DNA from: Tenuifilum thalassicum
GTDB lineage: Bacteria; Bacteroidota; Bacteroidia; Bacteroidales; Tenuifilaceae
Assembly (NCBI RefSeq): GCF_013265555.1
Contig: NZ_CP041345.1
Coordinates: 1,968,581-2,032,580 of the forward strand
Length of the DNA stretch: 64,000 nucleotides
Direction: 5' to 3'
Shown: positions 30,564 to 39,063 of the stretch, one piece after another
How the letters are laid out: each line of letters starts with the position of its first letter
Numbering within the stretch: position 1 is the first letter of the stretch
Notes under the pieces: model-generated
Told to the model about the DNA's origin: nothing
The model's database searches: none
What the model saw: only the letters and a program-made list of their open reading frames with translations
Position numbers and translations under genes: made by a program

Positions 30564-31978
30564 CGTTCAAGTTCGATATGTTTTACTATCACCTTAATAT
30601 TATTACCAGTGAAATGACCCTTAACCATTCTGGCAAAGCGTTCAGCACAGTAAACCGAACGGTGCTGTCCCCCTGTACAACCAAAACCAACCGATAAATG
30701 ATTAAAATCTCTTGTAATATACTGATCAATAGCAACTTTAATCATCGCAAAAGCATGGCTCATAAAATCCGACACCTGTTCGATTTTGTCTAAATAGCTT
30801 ATTACTGGTTTGTCTAATCCAGTAAGCGGCTTAAACTCATCGATCCGGCCGGGGTTTGGAAGGAACCTACAATCAAAAACAAAACCTCCTCCATGCTCTG
30901 GATTGACCGGTGGATATCCTTTTTTTAGAGAGAAACTATACACATTAAGGGTTAATCCATTAAAAGCGCTACCAAAACTATAAGAATAGAGCTGTTTTAA
31001 AGTGGCAGCAATTTCATTAAGATAGATAAGGTTTGAATCATTAATTGATTCCAACAATTGATTTAGGTTGTTTAATGCTAAAGGGATACTTTGCAGGAAA
31101 TGTGATTTTCGTTCAACCAAACCTCTAAACCCATAAGCTCCCAATGTTTGTAGCACACGGAACAATGCCATGTACGGAAACGTTTCAAGCATTTCGGATT
31201 TATCAATCTTTCGATAAGTAGATAGCTCATCAATATAGTATTCGAGTAGCTTATTCCTGATATCGCTGCTAAAGTTGGCCCTTGCCTGAAAAAGGAATGA
31301 AGCTAAATCGTAAAGTCCTGAACCAATTCTTGCAGATTGAAAATCGATGAAAAATGGGCCTTTATTGGTTAACATGATGTTGCGCGACTGAAAGTCGCGA
31401 TACTGAAGAAACTGGTTATCAACATCTAGAACCTTATCGGCTATATAATCAAAAATATCATCTAACTTATTTTCATCGATTTGAATATCCGAAGGTTTAA
31501 GGAAGCAATACTTAAAATAGTTTAAATCCCAAGTGGCTGACTTTTTATCGAAATATTTAACAGGATACAACTTGCTAATATCAATATAGTGGTAGGCCTT
31601 AGCATTGAACCGTGCAAGAAACTTTACTACATTCTTAAGTTCTGGTAGTAATTGATTATCGTTGGGTGGTAGATGCAGTATCTTATCTAAGAGAGAAATA
31701 GAACCCAAATCGGTTTGTATGTAATACCTTTTACAATCTGATATTGCCAAAATTTTAGGAACTGGAATGCCATTTGATTCCAAATGCGATGATAAATATG
31801 AGAATGCCAAATTCTCATTCACATCTTCATTAAAGGTTCCTATAAATGATTTGTTTGACGACTGTATCCGATAGTAAACTCTAGAAGAGCCCGATTTAGG
31901 TAGCTTAACAATTGAAGTTGGCAATTCCTTTGTAACACTTTGAAATAAATCTTTAAGAATATCAGTATGATTAGGCAT
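30560..31978 (-). CDS. AmgK-like sugar kinase fused to a RapZ C-terminal-like domain
   Basis: 472 residues. The N-terminal two thirds (about 1-330) is an aminoglycoside phosphotransferase/AmgK-like kinase: a nucleotide-binding lobe, FLQYRDFQSRNIML as catalytic loop (Asp and Asn kept, but Tyr where most members have His) and FFIDFQSARIGSGLYDLA as metal-binding loop. The C-terminal 140 residues match the C-terminal domain of RapZ: KGYPPVNPEHGGGFVFDCRF and LSVGFGCTGGQHRSVYCAERF. AmgK phosphorylates MurNAc/GlcNAc at C1 in cell-wall recycling. RapZ in E. coli senses GlcN6P through this domain. The fusion suggests a kinase that senses amino-sugar levels; this is inference. Coupled to the 40-residue protein and the MurU-like gene. 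Confidence 0.82.
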   Translation of the reverse strand: MPNHTDILKDLFQSVTKELPTSIVKLPKSGSSRVYYRIQSSNKSFIGTFNEDVNENLAFSYLSSHLESNGIPVPKILAISDCKRYYIQTDLGSISLLDKILHLPPNDNQLLPELKNVVKFLARFNAKAYHYIDISKLYPVKYFDKKSATWDLNYFKYCFLKPSDIQIDENKLDDIFDYIADKVLDVDNQFLQYRDFQSRNIMLTNKGPFFIDFQSARIGSGLYDLASFLFQARANFSSDIRNKLLEYYIDELSTYRKIDKSEMLETFPYMALFRVLQTLGAYGFRGLVERKSHFLQSIPLALNNLNQLLESINDSNLIYLNEIAATLKQLYSYSFGSAFNGLTLNVYSFSLKKGYPPVNPEHGGGFVFDCRFLPNPGRIDEFKPLTGLDKPVISYLDKIEQVSDFMSHAFAMIKVAIDQYITRDFNHLSVGFGCTGGQHRSVYCAERFARMVKGHFTGNNIKVIVKHIELER

Positions 31979-31989
31979 AGCGATTTTAT

Positions 31990-32670
31990 TTAGCCAAAAA
32001 ATGAAACGAAAATGACAATAAAGATGAGCGATGGTATGAAATTAAGAACATCAAAACGCTTAACCTCTAAAATATTCAGTCCAAGCGCAATAAGCAGGAT
32101 ACCACCAACAGCCGAGAGCTCGTTAACCATCATGTCGGATAAATAGTGCGATGCATAAGAGGCCAAAACTGTTAACCCACCTTGGTATAGCAAAAGGGGT
32201 ATAACAGAAAAAAGCACCCCAACACCAAGAGTAGAAGCAAGTACAATTGAAGAAAAACCATCCATTAAACTTTTAACGAAGAACAGGTTAGGATAACCAC
32301 CAGTTCCCTCCTCTATTGCTCCTAGCACTGTTAATGAGCCCATGCAATAAAGCAGGAATGCAACAATAAGCCCCTCAGAAAAAGTATTACCCTTAACATT
32401 AAACCGATTTTTAATAGAATCAGAAAAGCCACTGAGCCTTTTCTCCAGGTCGAAAATAGTGCCAGATACAGCACCAAGAATGAGGCTAAAAATTACTAGC
32501 AAAGGTTTCTCGGTTTTTAGAGCCATTGAAAAACCAAGCACCAAGGTGAAGAGCCCAACAACTTGAAAGAAAACTTTAGAATACCGCTCTGGTAACTTTG
32601 ACCCAATTATAAGGCCTAAAGTCCCTCCTACTAGAATTGCGCCAACATTTATAAGAGTACCAAGTAGCAT
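31990..32670 (-). CDS. DUF554 family membrane protein
   Basis: 226 residues with seven or so hydrophobic segments spread along the whole chain. The start MLLGTLINVGAILVGGTLGLIIGSKLPE and the central EGLIVAFLLYCMGSLTVLGAIEEG are typical of DUF554. The role of the family is not established; a small-molecule transporter has been suggested. It ends 11 bases before the AmgK-like gene starts, so it may be the first gene of that operon. Confidence 0.85.
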   Translation of the reverse strand: MLLGTLINVGAILVGGTLGLIIGSKLPERYSKVFFQVVGLFTLVLGFSMALKTEKPLLVIFSLILGAVSGTIFDLEKRLSGFSDSIKNRFNVKGNTFSEGLIVAFLLYCMGSLTVLGAIEEGTGGYPNLFFVKSLMDGFSSIVLASTLGVGVLFSVIPLLLYQGGLTVLASYASHYLSDMMVNELSAVGGILLIALGLNILEVKRFDVLNFIPSLIFIVIFVSFFG

Positions 32671-32756
32671 ATATTTTTTTCTTTGCTAAAATATGATGAT
32701 TATTATATTATGAACAAATGTTAACAAAAAAATTAAACCGAATTTAAGAAAGTTTG

Positions 32757-32764
32757 TATATTTG
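32757..32764 (+). promoter_or_regulatory. TAnnTTTG promoter box
   Basis: tatatttg lies 22 bases before the ATG at 32786, with gtttg immediately upstream. It drives the 160-residue protein. Confidence 0.5.
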
Positions 32765-32785
32765 AAATACTAAACTAAGACGAAC

Positions 32786-33268
32786 ATGCCCCTACCCAAG
32801 AGCAACCGAATGCAATTTAGCCTTTTAAAGAAAAGCGAAATAATTGATTTCGTTGAGCTAAACATTACCGGGGATGCTGAAAACTATATACGGTGCGATG
32901 AGGAATCGTATTTTATCCAGACCAATGTTTTTAACATCTTTGCAGGTTGCTTTGAGCGTAGTCATCATCTATTTGACTACATTTCACCCGTCATGTATAA
33001 TGCCAGGCGGTTTATTCCATTAAGGAATGAGCTTCTTGCCAACCTTGAGCAACTCCTTGTTATAAAGAATGTTGCCCAGTTTCAAAATTACCTGAGCCAA
33101 ATCTTTTTGGGTAACGATTTATTAGAGGTTCTAGCATCAATTGACCCTGATTATGAAAAGCATTGGAAAGGATACATACGTCGGCTTATTCAGGTAAACC
33201 GACATATTATGCGTTTAATTGACCAATGCATCGACGAGGAACGAGTACTATGGGTTATTCCTTACTAA
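32786..33268 (+). CDS. conserved-looking hypothetical cytosolic protein
   Basis: 160 residues, no signal peptide and no membrane segment. The chain is mostly helical (FLLKKSEIIDFVELN, LRNELLANLEQLLVIKNVAQFQNYL, YIRRLIQVNRHIMRLIDQCIDEE) with an aromatic C-terminus (VLWVIPY). I do not recognise the family. The own promoter box and a frame that ends convergently with pdxB, overlapping it by 4 bases, support it as a real gene. Confidence 0.7.
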   Translation: MPLPKSNRMQFSLLKKSEIIDFVELNITGDAENYIRCDEESYFIQTNVFNIFAGCFERSHHLFDYISPVMYNARRFIPLRNELLANLEQLLVIKNVAQFQNYLSQIFLGNDLLEVLASIDPDYEKHWKGYIRRLIQVNRHIMRLIDQCIDEERVLWVIPY

Positions 33269-34353
33269 AGAACCTGAAAGCCAATTCGTTTTAATATCGC
33301 ATTATTAACATTACAGGAACTTACAATGTAGGCCGAAAAATCGCGACGGTACTTATATGTATTCCTAAACTCCTCAAACAATTGACTATTGCTTCTAATA
33401 TCATCAGCATCAATGTTGTAAGTTTTTTGAATAAGGTCGAATAGGCCAATATTACCTTTTATTGTAAACTTCTCATTAAGAGGGTTTGGATTAGGCCACC
33501 AGTCAACCAATCCGAGCTTGAAGAATCGGCTAACCGCTTCAACAGCCATCTTGGTTGCCATTACCTTTCCTTCCAGCGAATAACCAGCAATATGAGGTGT
33601 TGCAACTATAGCCCTTTTAGCAAGTTCAACCAATAGGTTGGGTTCATTTTCCCATACATCGATAGCGGCATCAGCTTTGGGGTTTTCACGCAGAAACGTT
33701 AATAACGCCCCCTCGTCAATCACCCCTCCACGCGAGGAATTGACAAACAGCGCATTAGGCTTGCAAAGCTGCAAGCTGGTTTCGTTTAGCATATGATAGG
33801 TAGGATATTTACCTGATTTGGTCAGCGGAACGTGAAAAGTAATGATATCGGCAATGCCAAGTAGCTCTTCAAGGCTAAGAAAATCGGGAAGGTTTTCGTG
33901 TTCGTCTCTTGGGGGGTCGCAGCAAATCACTTTCATTCCAAAGGCCCTACCCAGCTCTACCACTTTTTGTCCAACATTTCCCACCCCTACTACTCCAAGA
34001 GTTAGCGTTTCAGGATTACGTTCTCTGCTTTTTATCCATTTAACAATTGCAGCTCCCACCCATTGCTGAACTGCTGCAGCATTACAGCCTGGCGCTGTAG
34101 CCCAACTTATTCCGTTTGCTGTACAGTAATCAATATCGATATGGTCGTAACCAATGGTGGCCGAAGCTATCAGCTTAACCTTTGTACCAAATAGTAATTC
34201 ATCATTACACTTAGTGCGGGTTCGTACAATAAGCGCATCAGCATCTTTAACATCACGCTTACCTATCTCATTTCCAGAAAGGTAAACAACATCAGCAAAA
34301 GGTTCAAAAACTCCTTTTAGAAAGGGAATATGGGTATCGGCAACAATTTTCAT
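33265..34353 (-). CDS. pdxB: erythronate-4-phosphate dehydrogenase
   Basis: 362 residues of the D-isomer 2-hydroxyacid dehydrogenase superfamily. It oxidises 4-phosphoerythronate in the DXP-dependent route to pyridoxal phosphate. Seen: N-terminal substrate half with ADALIVRTRTKCNDELL and IASATIGYDHID, the NAD-binding GVVGVGNVGQKVVELG, the Asp of the adenosine pocket in VICCDPP, NSSRGGVIDEGALL, and catalytic His in TPHIAGYSLEGK. The extra C-terminal segment of about 75 residues matches the PdxB dimerisation domain and separates it from plain phosphoglycerate dehydrogenases. Stands alone. Confidence 0.9.
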   Translation of the reverse strand: MKIVADTHIPFLKGVFEPFADVVYLSGNEIGKRDVKDADALIVRTRTKCNDELLFGTKVKLIASATIGYDHIDIDYCTANGISWATAPGCNAAAVQQWVGAAIVKWIKSRERNPETLTLGVVGVGNVGQKVVELGRAFGMKVICCDPPRDEHENLPDFLSLEELLGIADIITFHVPLTKSGKYPTYHMLNETSLQLCKPNALFVNSSRGGVIDEGALLTFLRENPKADAAIDVWENEPNLLVELAKRAIVATPHIAGYSLEGKVMATKMAVEAVSRFFKLGLVDWWPNPNPLNEKFTIKGNIGLFDLIQKTYNIDADDIRSNSQLFEEFRNTYKYRRDFSAYIVSSCNVNNAILKRIGFQVL

Positions 34354-34442
34354 AGGGAATCAATTTCGAGGCAAATTTATCAATTTATTGTCGATTCACT
34401 TTCCTTAAGTAATAAAGGAAAATTTAAAAAATAAGGTTAACC

Positions 34443-37082
34443 CTAACGGTTGCTTCCAAGAGACCATTGAATGCTAAGCAGGAATTGCCTGGGTTGAACA
34501 AAATAGATAGTTCTAGAAATTTGGCTATCGGAAGTGTATAGCTGAACAAATTGTTTTGAATCAAACACATTCCTAACTCTAAACTCAATATCAAATCTGC
34601 TTTTTTTAGGTTTGTATTTATAATACAAATTTGTCATTAATGCTGAATTTGTTCCCAAAAGCTCTGATTTTGTGTAGTACCAGTTGGTTTGCTCGCCAAT
34701 TATGTGACTTTTCTTTATGTAAATGAAAAAATTAAATGAATTATTCGATTCTATGGTTGTTGAAAAGCTTGACTGAAAACTATATTCCGATAAATTTAGC
34801 TGTGACGATATGCTAGCATTCCAATACTTGCTGTAACCAATATTTATTTTTGGTTCAACCACATACGATTTAACAATCATCGTATACTCTTGCCCATTTA
34901 AATACGAAGGCAATTCGCTTTGTCTTATTTCTCCATCAAGTTTAAGGGTTGTTTTTATTGGTAAAACATAAAAACTGATTCCCCCACTCAACGATTTACT
35001 AATTGATGTATTAAGATTTTGCAGATTACTTGAAATAACAAAACCGTCGCCACTAATTGTTTGAGCTTTCATATATTTAGAACACAGATTAGAATAATTG
35101 TAACCCAGATATCCAATGAAACCCGATGAAGAAGAATTGTACTTTGCATCAATTGATAAAAAAAACGATTGAGTTTTATCAAGATGATTACCACCAGCTG
35201 AAAGCGACCTATACCCAGCAATTGTATATCCCGAAAGCAATGCTAATGGGTCTTCTAATCTGTTTGTTAGTCCACCGAAAATATCAAGTTCCACTAACTT
35301 TAATGGTTTAAACTTCAAACTTGCTGTTGGGTTAAAAAATAAGTATTTGTTAGACAGAACTTTATGATGAGATTCATTGCTTGCTTTAACATAATAAAGC
35401 GAAAAAGGAGTTGAAACATTTAAAGTAACCTTTCCAATTGGATTGATTGATATTTTATTGCTAACCGAAACACCTGTTTTGTGCCAAGTGAGGCTATTTT
35501 TAAGAGAATCATTGTCAAGCCTTAAACCATCTGCATCGATATAGGTTTCATGATTTAACCAATCATAGTCAAAAGTCACGCTAGGAAAAAGATTAGTTTT
35601 CCCAATTGGAATATTAAAATACACCGTATTCATAGTGCGAAACGATTGGCTATTAATATTTTGAATAATATCACTTCCAAAACTTTGCAGCTGAGTATTT
35701 GGTGCTAATATTTTGAGTTTTTGGGGTGAAAAATCATAATCGACATCCGAGATGATATTTATGAAATTATCGTTAATGGGTAAAAGCAAATCAAGATTGT
35801 TTGAAAATGTTTGATGATTAGGCAGTGCCTTTACTGAATTTTGTCCGTTTAAACTAGCTAATTTCGAAAATCCATTTGGCCAGTATCCTGTATAATTTAT
35901 CTTATTCTTAAGATATAAGTCACTTACATTCTTGCTAATAGTAACATCACCTTTAAGTACAGATTCTAATTCACTATTCCCCTGGTCCTCAGAAATGCTA
36001 ACAATACTGTCATTTAAAAAATAGGAAACAGAATTAACTTTATGCTGATCTATCTCCTCGTTTAAATATGAAAGATTCACTTTTAGCTCTAGTTCGGATT
36101 TTGACTTATTCAAGTAGTTTAATGAATAGAGGTTGCTAATATTATCGAACAGAATAGCATTGCCGATTTTTGGACTAAAGATATTGGGGATAGAAACATA
36201 CACCTTTTTAATACTGCTAGAGCCACTCATTGAACCATTTTTAAAAGTTAAGGTGCTGAATTGAGTACTTAACTTTTCGCCCAGGTTATTTCCCTGCCAA
36301 GAAGCAATTAGCTGTTGGTTCTTATTAAAAATCATAGGTGTAATATTTCCATTCCAAAGTAAAGGCTCCACTCCAATAGTCCCATTTGCGGCTCCAGTAA
36401 TGGTTATATTATTTTTTAGCCTAATGTTAATTGCAACATCATTGCTTGGAATAATCTTACCCAAGGCTTTAATTGACTGATGATTTTTTAACACATCAAC
36501 TGCTGCTACACTACTATGAGGCAAATTCTTATTGGCTAAGGTGTAGTTATCTTCCAAAAGGTCTAGACCTTCGATGTAGTATGTGCTAATTTTCTTCCCC
36601 TGATAGTAAACCGCACCCGATTCATCAACATTAAAACCAGGAAGTTTTTCAATAACGTCGCCTACCGAAAAATCGTTTGCACTGGCAAAGGAAGAGACCA
36701 AATATGAGATGGTATCGCCTTTTACCCGAATAGGACTATTAGTAACCTTAACCTCATCAATCCTATTTAACTTTGGTTTTAATGTAATTTCAACATTTTT
36801 ACAGGGAGGACTTACTATCAATGAGGTATCGGCAAACTCCATTGAATGAAATGAAAGAATTGCTTTTCCTTGTACATTTAATTTTGTAAAACAAAATGTT
36901 CCATCATCTTGGGAGAAGGTGTACGAAATAATATTCTTTGGATTATGGTAAGGATGTAGTGTTATAGAAACATTCACAGCAGGTTTTCCATTATCATCTA
37001 GCACCCTGCCTGAAATAGATACTTGCGGACGACCTATAACCTGGATTGAAGTGAATAAAATTAACAACCAAATATTTTTCAT
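34443..37082 (-). CDS. TonB-dependent receptor-like outer membrane protein with CarboxypepD_reg domain
   Basis: 879 residues from the ATG at 37082 (MKNIWLLILFTSIQVIG signal peptide); the longer frame begins with TTG. An N-terminal carboxypeptidase-regulatory-like beta domain (VSISGRVLDDNGKPAVNVSITL, about 20-100) is followed by a plug-like region (SFASANDFSVGDVIEKLPGFNVDESGAVYYQGKKI, then GLDLLEDNYTLAN) and a long beta-barrel to the C-terminus. This is the plug-barrel type found beside GLPGLI proteins. It lies 4 bases after the GLPGLI gene and in the same transcript as the small Cys peptide. It may move a peptide or metal complex across the outer membrane; the cargo is not known. Confidence 0.8.
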   Translation of the reverse strand: MKNIWLLILFTSIQVIGRPQVSISGRVLDDNGKPAVNVSITLHPYHNPKNIISYTFSQDDGTFCFTKLNVQGKAILSFHSMEFADTSLIVSPPCKNVEITLKPKLNRIDEVKVTNSPIRVKGDTISYLVSSFASANDFSVGDVIEKLPGFNVDESGAVYYQGKKISTYYIEGLDLLEDNYTLANKNLPHSSVAAVDVLKNHQSIKALGKIIPSNDVAINIRLKNNITITGAANGTIGVEPLLWNGNITPMIFNKNQQLIASWQGNNLGEKLSTQFSTLTFKNGSMSGSSSIKKVYVSIPNIFSPKIGNAILFDNISNLYSLNYLNKSKSELELKVNLSYLNEEIDQHKVNSVSYFLNDSIVSISEDQGNSELESVLKGDVTISKNVSDLYLKNKINYTGYWPNGFSKLASLNGQNSVKALPNHQTFSNNLDLLLPINDNFINIISDVDYDFSPQKLKILAPNTQLQSFGSDIIQNINSQSFRTMNTVYFNIPIGKTNLFPSVTFDYDWLNHETYIDADGLRLDNDSLKNSLTWHKTGVSVSNKISINPIGKVTLNVSTPFSLYYVKASNESHHKVLSNKYLFFNPTASLKFKPLKLVELDIFGGLTNRLEDPLALLSGYTIAGYRSLSAGGNHLDKTQSFFLSIDAKYNSSSSGFIGYLGYNYSNLCSKYMKAQTISGDGFVISSNLQNLNTSISKSLSGGISFYVLPIKTTLKLDGEIRQSELPSYLNGQEYTMIVKSYVVEPKINIGYSKYWNASISSQLNLSEYSFQSSFSTTIESNNSFNFFIYIKKSHIIGEQTNWYYTKSELLGTNSALMTNLYYKYKPKKSRFDIEFRVRNVFDSKQFVQLYTSDSQISRTIYFVQPRQFLLSIQWSLGSNR

Positions 37083-37086
37083 AAAA

Positions 37087-37914
37087 CTAAAAAAGCTCCA
37101 CAAAATTATTACATTGTTGAACTCTCATAATTGCTCTATACTTTACAGATTCGTCGGAATAAGTAGCCGATTCCAATAAGTTAATAAATGAGGATTTGCT
37201 AGCCTCAAACGATTTTATAAACCCTTTTAAATCAGTTTCAATATAGTTTACTTGTTTAAAATAGATATCCTTCTTTGAATTAGTGGCGGCAATCAGTGAA
37301 AATGAATGTTCATTTTTAGTATCGTGAATAGAAACAATTAACCCTGGTAAGCCAGAAAACTTATAGGGTCCATCGCTAATAGGTATATCTAGCGTGAACC
37401 ATGCAATATAGTCGCGCCCTGCATAATGTGTAGTTGCTTTCTTGCATTTATACCCGTTTATCACACTATCGGCATCGGAGCATATATTCCAGCTAAGATT
37501 AATATCCTCAACAATTTTATAATACGACGCATTCATATCTTCCTGACAATATGTTGTTAAGCCAAACTCAGGTAAGTTTTTAAATACATAGTATTTTGTA
37601 AGTGAATTTGAATTTTTGGAACCCATCAATTGAGGAAAAATCTTACCAAATGCCACCTGTGTTGGTTGATTCTCGTATAATTTCAGAAGAGAATCTATAA
37701 ACATACGATCCTCGTTACAGAACATGGAACTTTTATCTCCCACAAAAAGAACCATATCTTGAATTACCTTAGAATTGGGATTGTTCCTCTCCTCATTGAA
37801 ACTATATTGATAGGTAAACTTATATTTAGCTCGATCGACGTAGGTATACTTTTGAGCAATTGCATTTGACACCACAAATAGCACAACCGTAAACATTATC
37901 TTTCTCATTACCAT
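37087..37914 (-). CDS. GLPGLI family secreted protein
   Basis: 275 residues with a signal peptide (MFTVVLFVVSNAIAQ). The name-giving motif is clear: YKFSGLPGLIVSIHD at about 200. Before it, the family hallmarks CKKATTHYAGRDYIAWFTLDIPISDGP are present. GLPGLI proteins (TIGR01200) are restricted to Bacteroidota, are exported and have no established function; they commonly sit next to a TonB-receptor-like gene, as here. The start could be the ATG at 37914 or the one 6 bases further in. Confidence 0.88.
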   Translation of the reverse strand: MVMRKIMFTVVLFVVSNAIAQKYTYVDRAKYKFTYQYSFNEERNNPNSKVIQDMVLFVGDKSSMFCNEDRMFIDSLLKLYENQPTQVAFGKIFPQLMGSKNSNSLTKYYVFKNLPEFGLTTYCQEDMNASYYKIVEDINLSWNICSDADSVINGYKCKKATTHYAGRDYIAWFTLDIPISDGPYKFSGLPGLIVSIHDTKNEHSFSLIAATNSKKDIYFKQVNYIETDLKGFIKSFEASKSSFINLLESATYSDESVKYRAIMRVQQCNNFVELF

Positions 37915-37984
37915 TGATTTAATCTTTATAGGTTAGGAATGAAATATGGTGTCCTAGGATTGGAACAAGGACACCATTGTAATT

Positions 37985-38200
37985 CTATCGGCAAGCCACT
38001 TCGGCTATCGCTATTGCCTTACTTAAAATTTCGCTCGTGGTAGTAACACACACAACGCCCTTTACACTTGCTTTTTCACATTTAACTTCGTAGTCAACAC
38101 AAACTACCTTTTCCTTTTCTTCTGCTGTAGTGTTAAAATCAAATCCTAAAAACAAAAGACTTAACAGCATCAATGATTTTACTAACTTCTTAGTATTCAT
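37985..38200 (-). CDS. small secreted Cys-containing protein upstream of GLPGLI
   Basis: 71 residues from the ATG at 38200 (a TTG 9 bases earlier is less likely). A signal peptide (KLVKSLMLLSLLFLGFDFN) is followed by an acidic stretch and a short mature domain with four cysteines (VVCVDYEVKCEKASV, GVVCVTTTSE and the terminal AEVACR). It is the first gene ahead of the GLPGLI and receptor genes, 70 bases away. The pattern of leader, short Cys-bearing core and dedicated receptor suggests a secreted peptide that the system handles. No modification enzyme is visible nearby. Confidence 0.65.
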   Translation of the reverse strand: MNTKKLVKSLMLLSLLFLGFDFNTTAEEKEKVVCVDYEVKCEKASVKGVVCVTTTSEILSKAIAIAEVACR

Positions 38201-38256
38201 ATATTTCAATTTTTATCCTACTCGTAGGGAATACCCCAGGCTTTTCGGACTCGCCC

Positions 38257-38290
38257 ATTAAAATCATTTGGCGCCAAAAATGATTTTAAT
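38257..38290. promoter_or_regulatory. perfect 13-bp inverted repeat in the leader of the small peptide operon
   Basis: Arms attaaaatcattt (38257-38269) and aaatgattttaat (38278-38290) are exact complements around ggcgccaa. It lies about 57 bases ahead of the ATG at 38200. It could be a leader hairpin or an operator. Confidence 0.5.
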
Positions 38291-38298
38291 TACAGCAA

Positions 38299-38332
<34 letters not shown>

Positions 38333-38516
38333 TGCAAATAATCTATTAATATATTTTACACATAAAACCGTTTCAAGCTATTTTTACATACATTTGTCTT
38401 ACCTTTCTCGTGCACTTGCATGATTTAATATAAAGAGTCACAAAAACTAATATAAACAAAAACAAACGGCTTTGAAAGTTCAATTAGATTTACCAAGTTA
38501 TAAATCAAAAAAGTAG

Positions 38517-38524
38517 TAAATTTG
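38517..38524 (+). promoter_or_regulatory. TAnnTTTG promoter box
   Basis: taaatttg lies 44 bases before the ATG at 38568 and fits the phylum -7 consensus. Confidence 0.5.
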
Positions 38525-38567
38525 CTATGGAGATAAATAAGAATCATTACAATTTCAGCCAAATAAT

Positions 38568-39032
38568 ATGATAGTTGCACCTTTAACGGATTTTGGAACC
38601 TACTTGAAACTCCATCCTCTTTTTGAGCGGGTAGAGCAAGCACTTATAACCCTTGATTTTAGTAACCCGGGCGAAAAAATTTATATTGAAAATGATAAGC
38701 TAATAGCAATACCTTCGTTTAACAAGGGGCGTAATACAGGTGAGGCACTTTTGGAATCGCACGACAGGTATATTGATATACAGATATGCCTACAGGGTGA
38801 GGAGACGTTTGGGTGGGCCGATAGGCAAACGTGCAGCTCAATTGTAAAACCGTATAACCAAGAAAAGGATATCACCTTTTACAATGATGAACCCTCAACT
38901 TATTTCACATTAAAACCAAACCAGTTTGCCATCTTCTTTCCAAACGATTGTCACGCACCGCTTATTGGTAGTGGATTAATAAAAAAAGTTGTTTTTAAAG
39001 TGAAAGTAGAAAGTAATCTGCACAATTTTTGA
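38568..39032 (+). CDS. YhcH/YjgK/YiaL family protein (DUF386)
   Basis: 154 residues. The beta-jelly-roll family signature is clear: ESHDRYIDIQICLQGEETFGWA and FAIFFPNDCHAPLIGSG, with the metal-binding His and acidic residues (HDRYIDIQ, E, H in DCHAP) kept. Relatives include the EbgC subunit and NanQ/YhcH of sialic acid use, which act on sugars or open up anomers. It is soluble with no signal peptide. The neighbour is a caspase-like lipoprotein 31 bases downstream in the same direction; no sugar pathway genes are adjacent, so its substrate is open. Confidence 0.85.
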   Translation: MIVAPLTDFGTYLKLHPLFERVEQALITLDFSNPGEKIYIENDKLIAIPSFNKGRNTGEALLESHDRYIDIQICLQGEETFGWADRQTCSSIVKPYNQEKDITFYNDEPSTYFTLKPNQFAIFFPNDCHAPLIGSGLIKKVVFKVKVESNLHNF

Positions 39033-39063
39033 TAACGGTTACTAAACCAAACCAGCCGACTAT

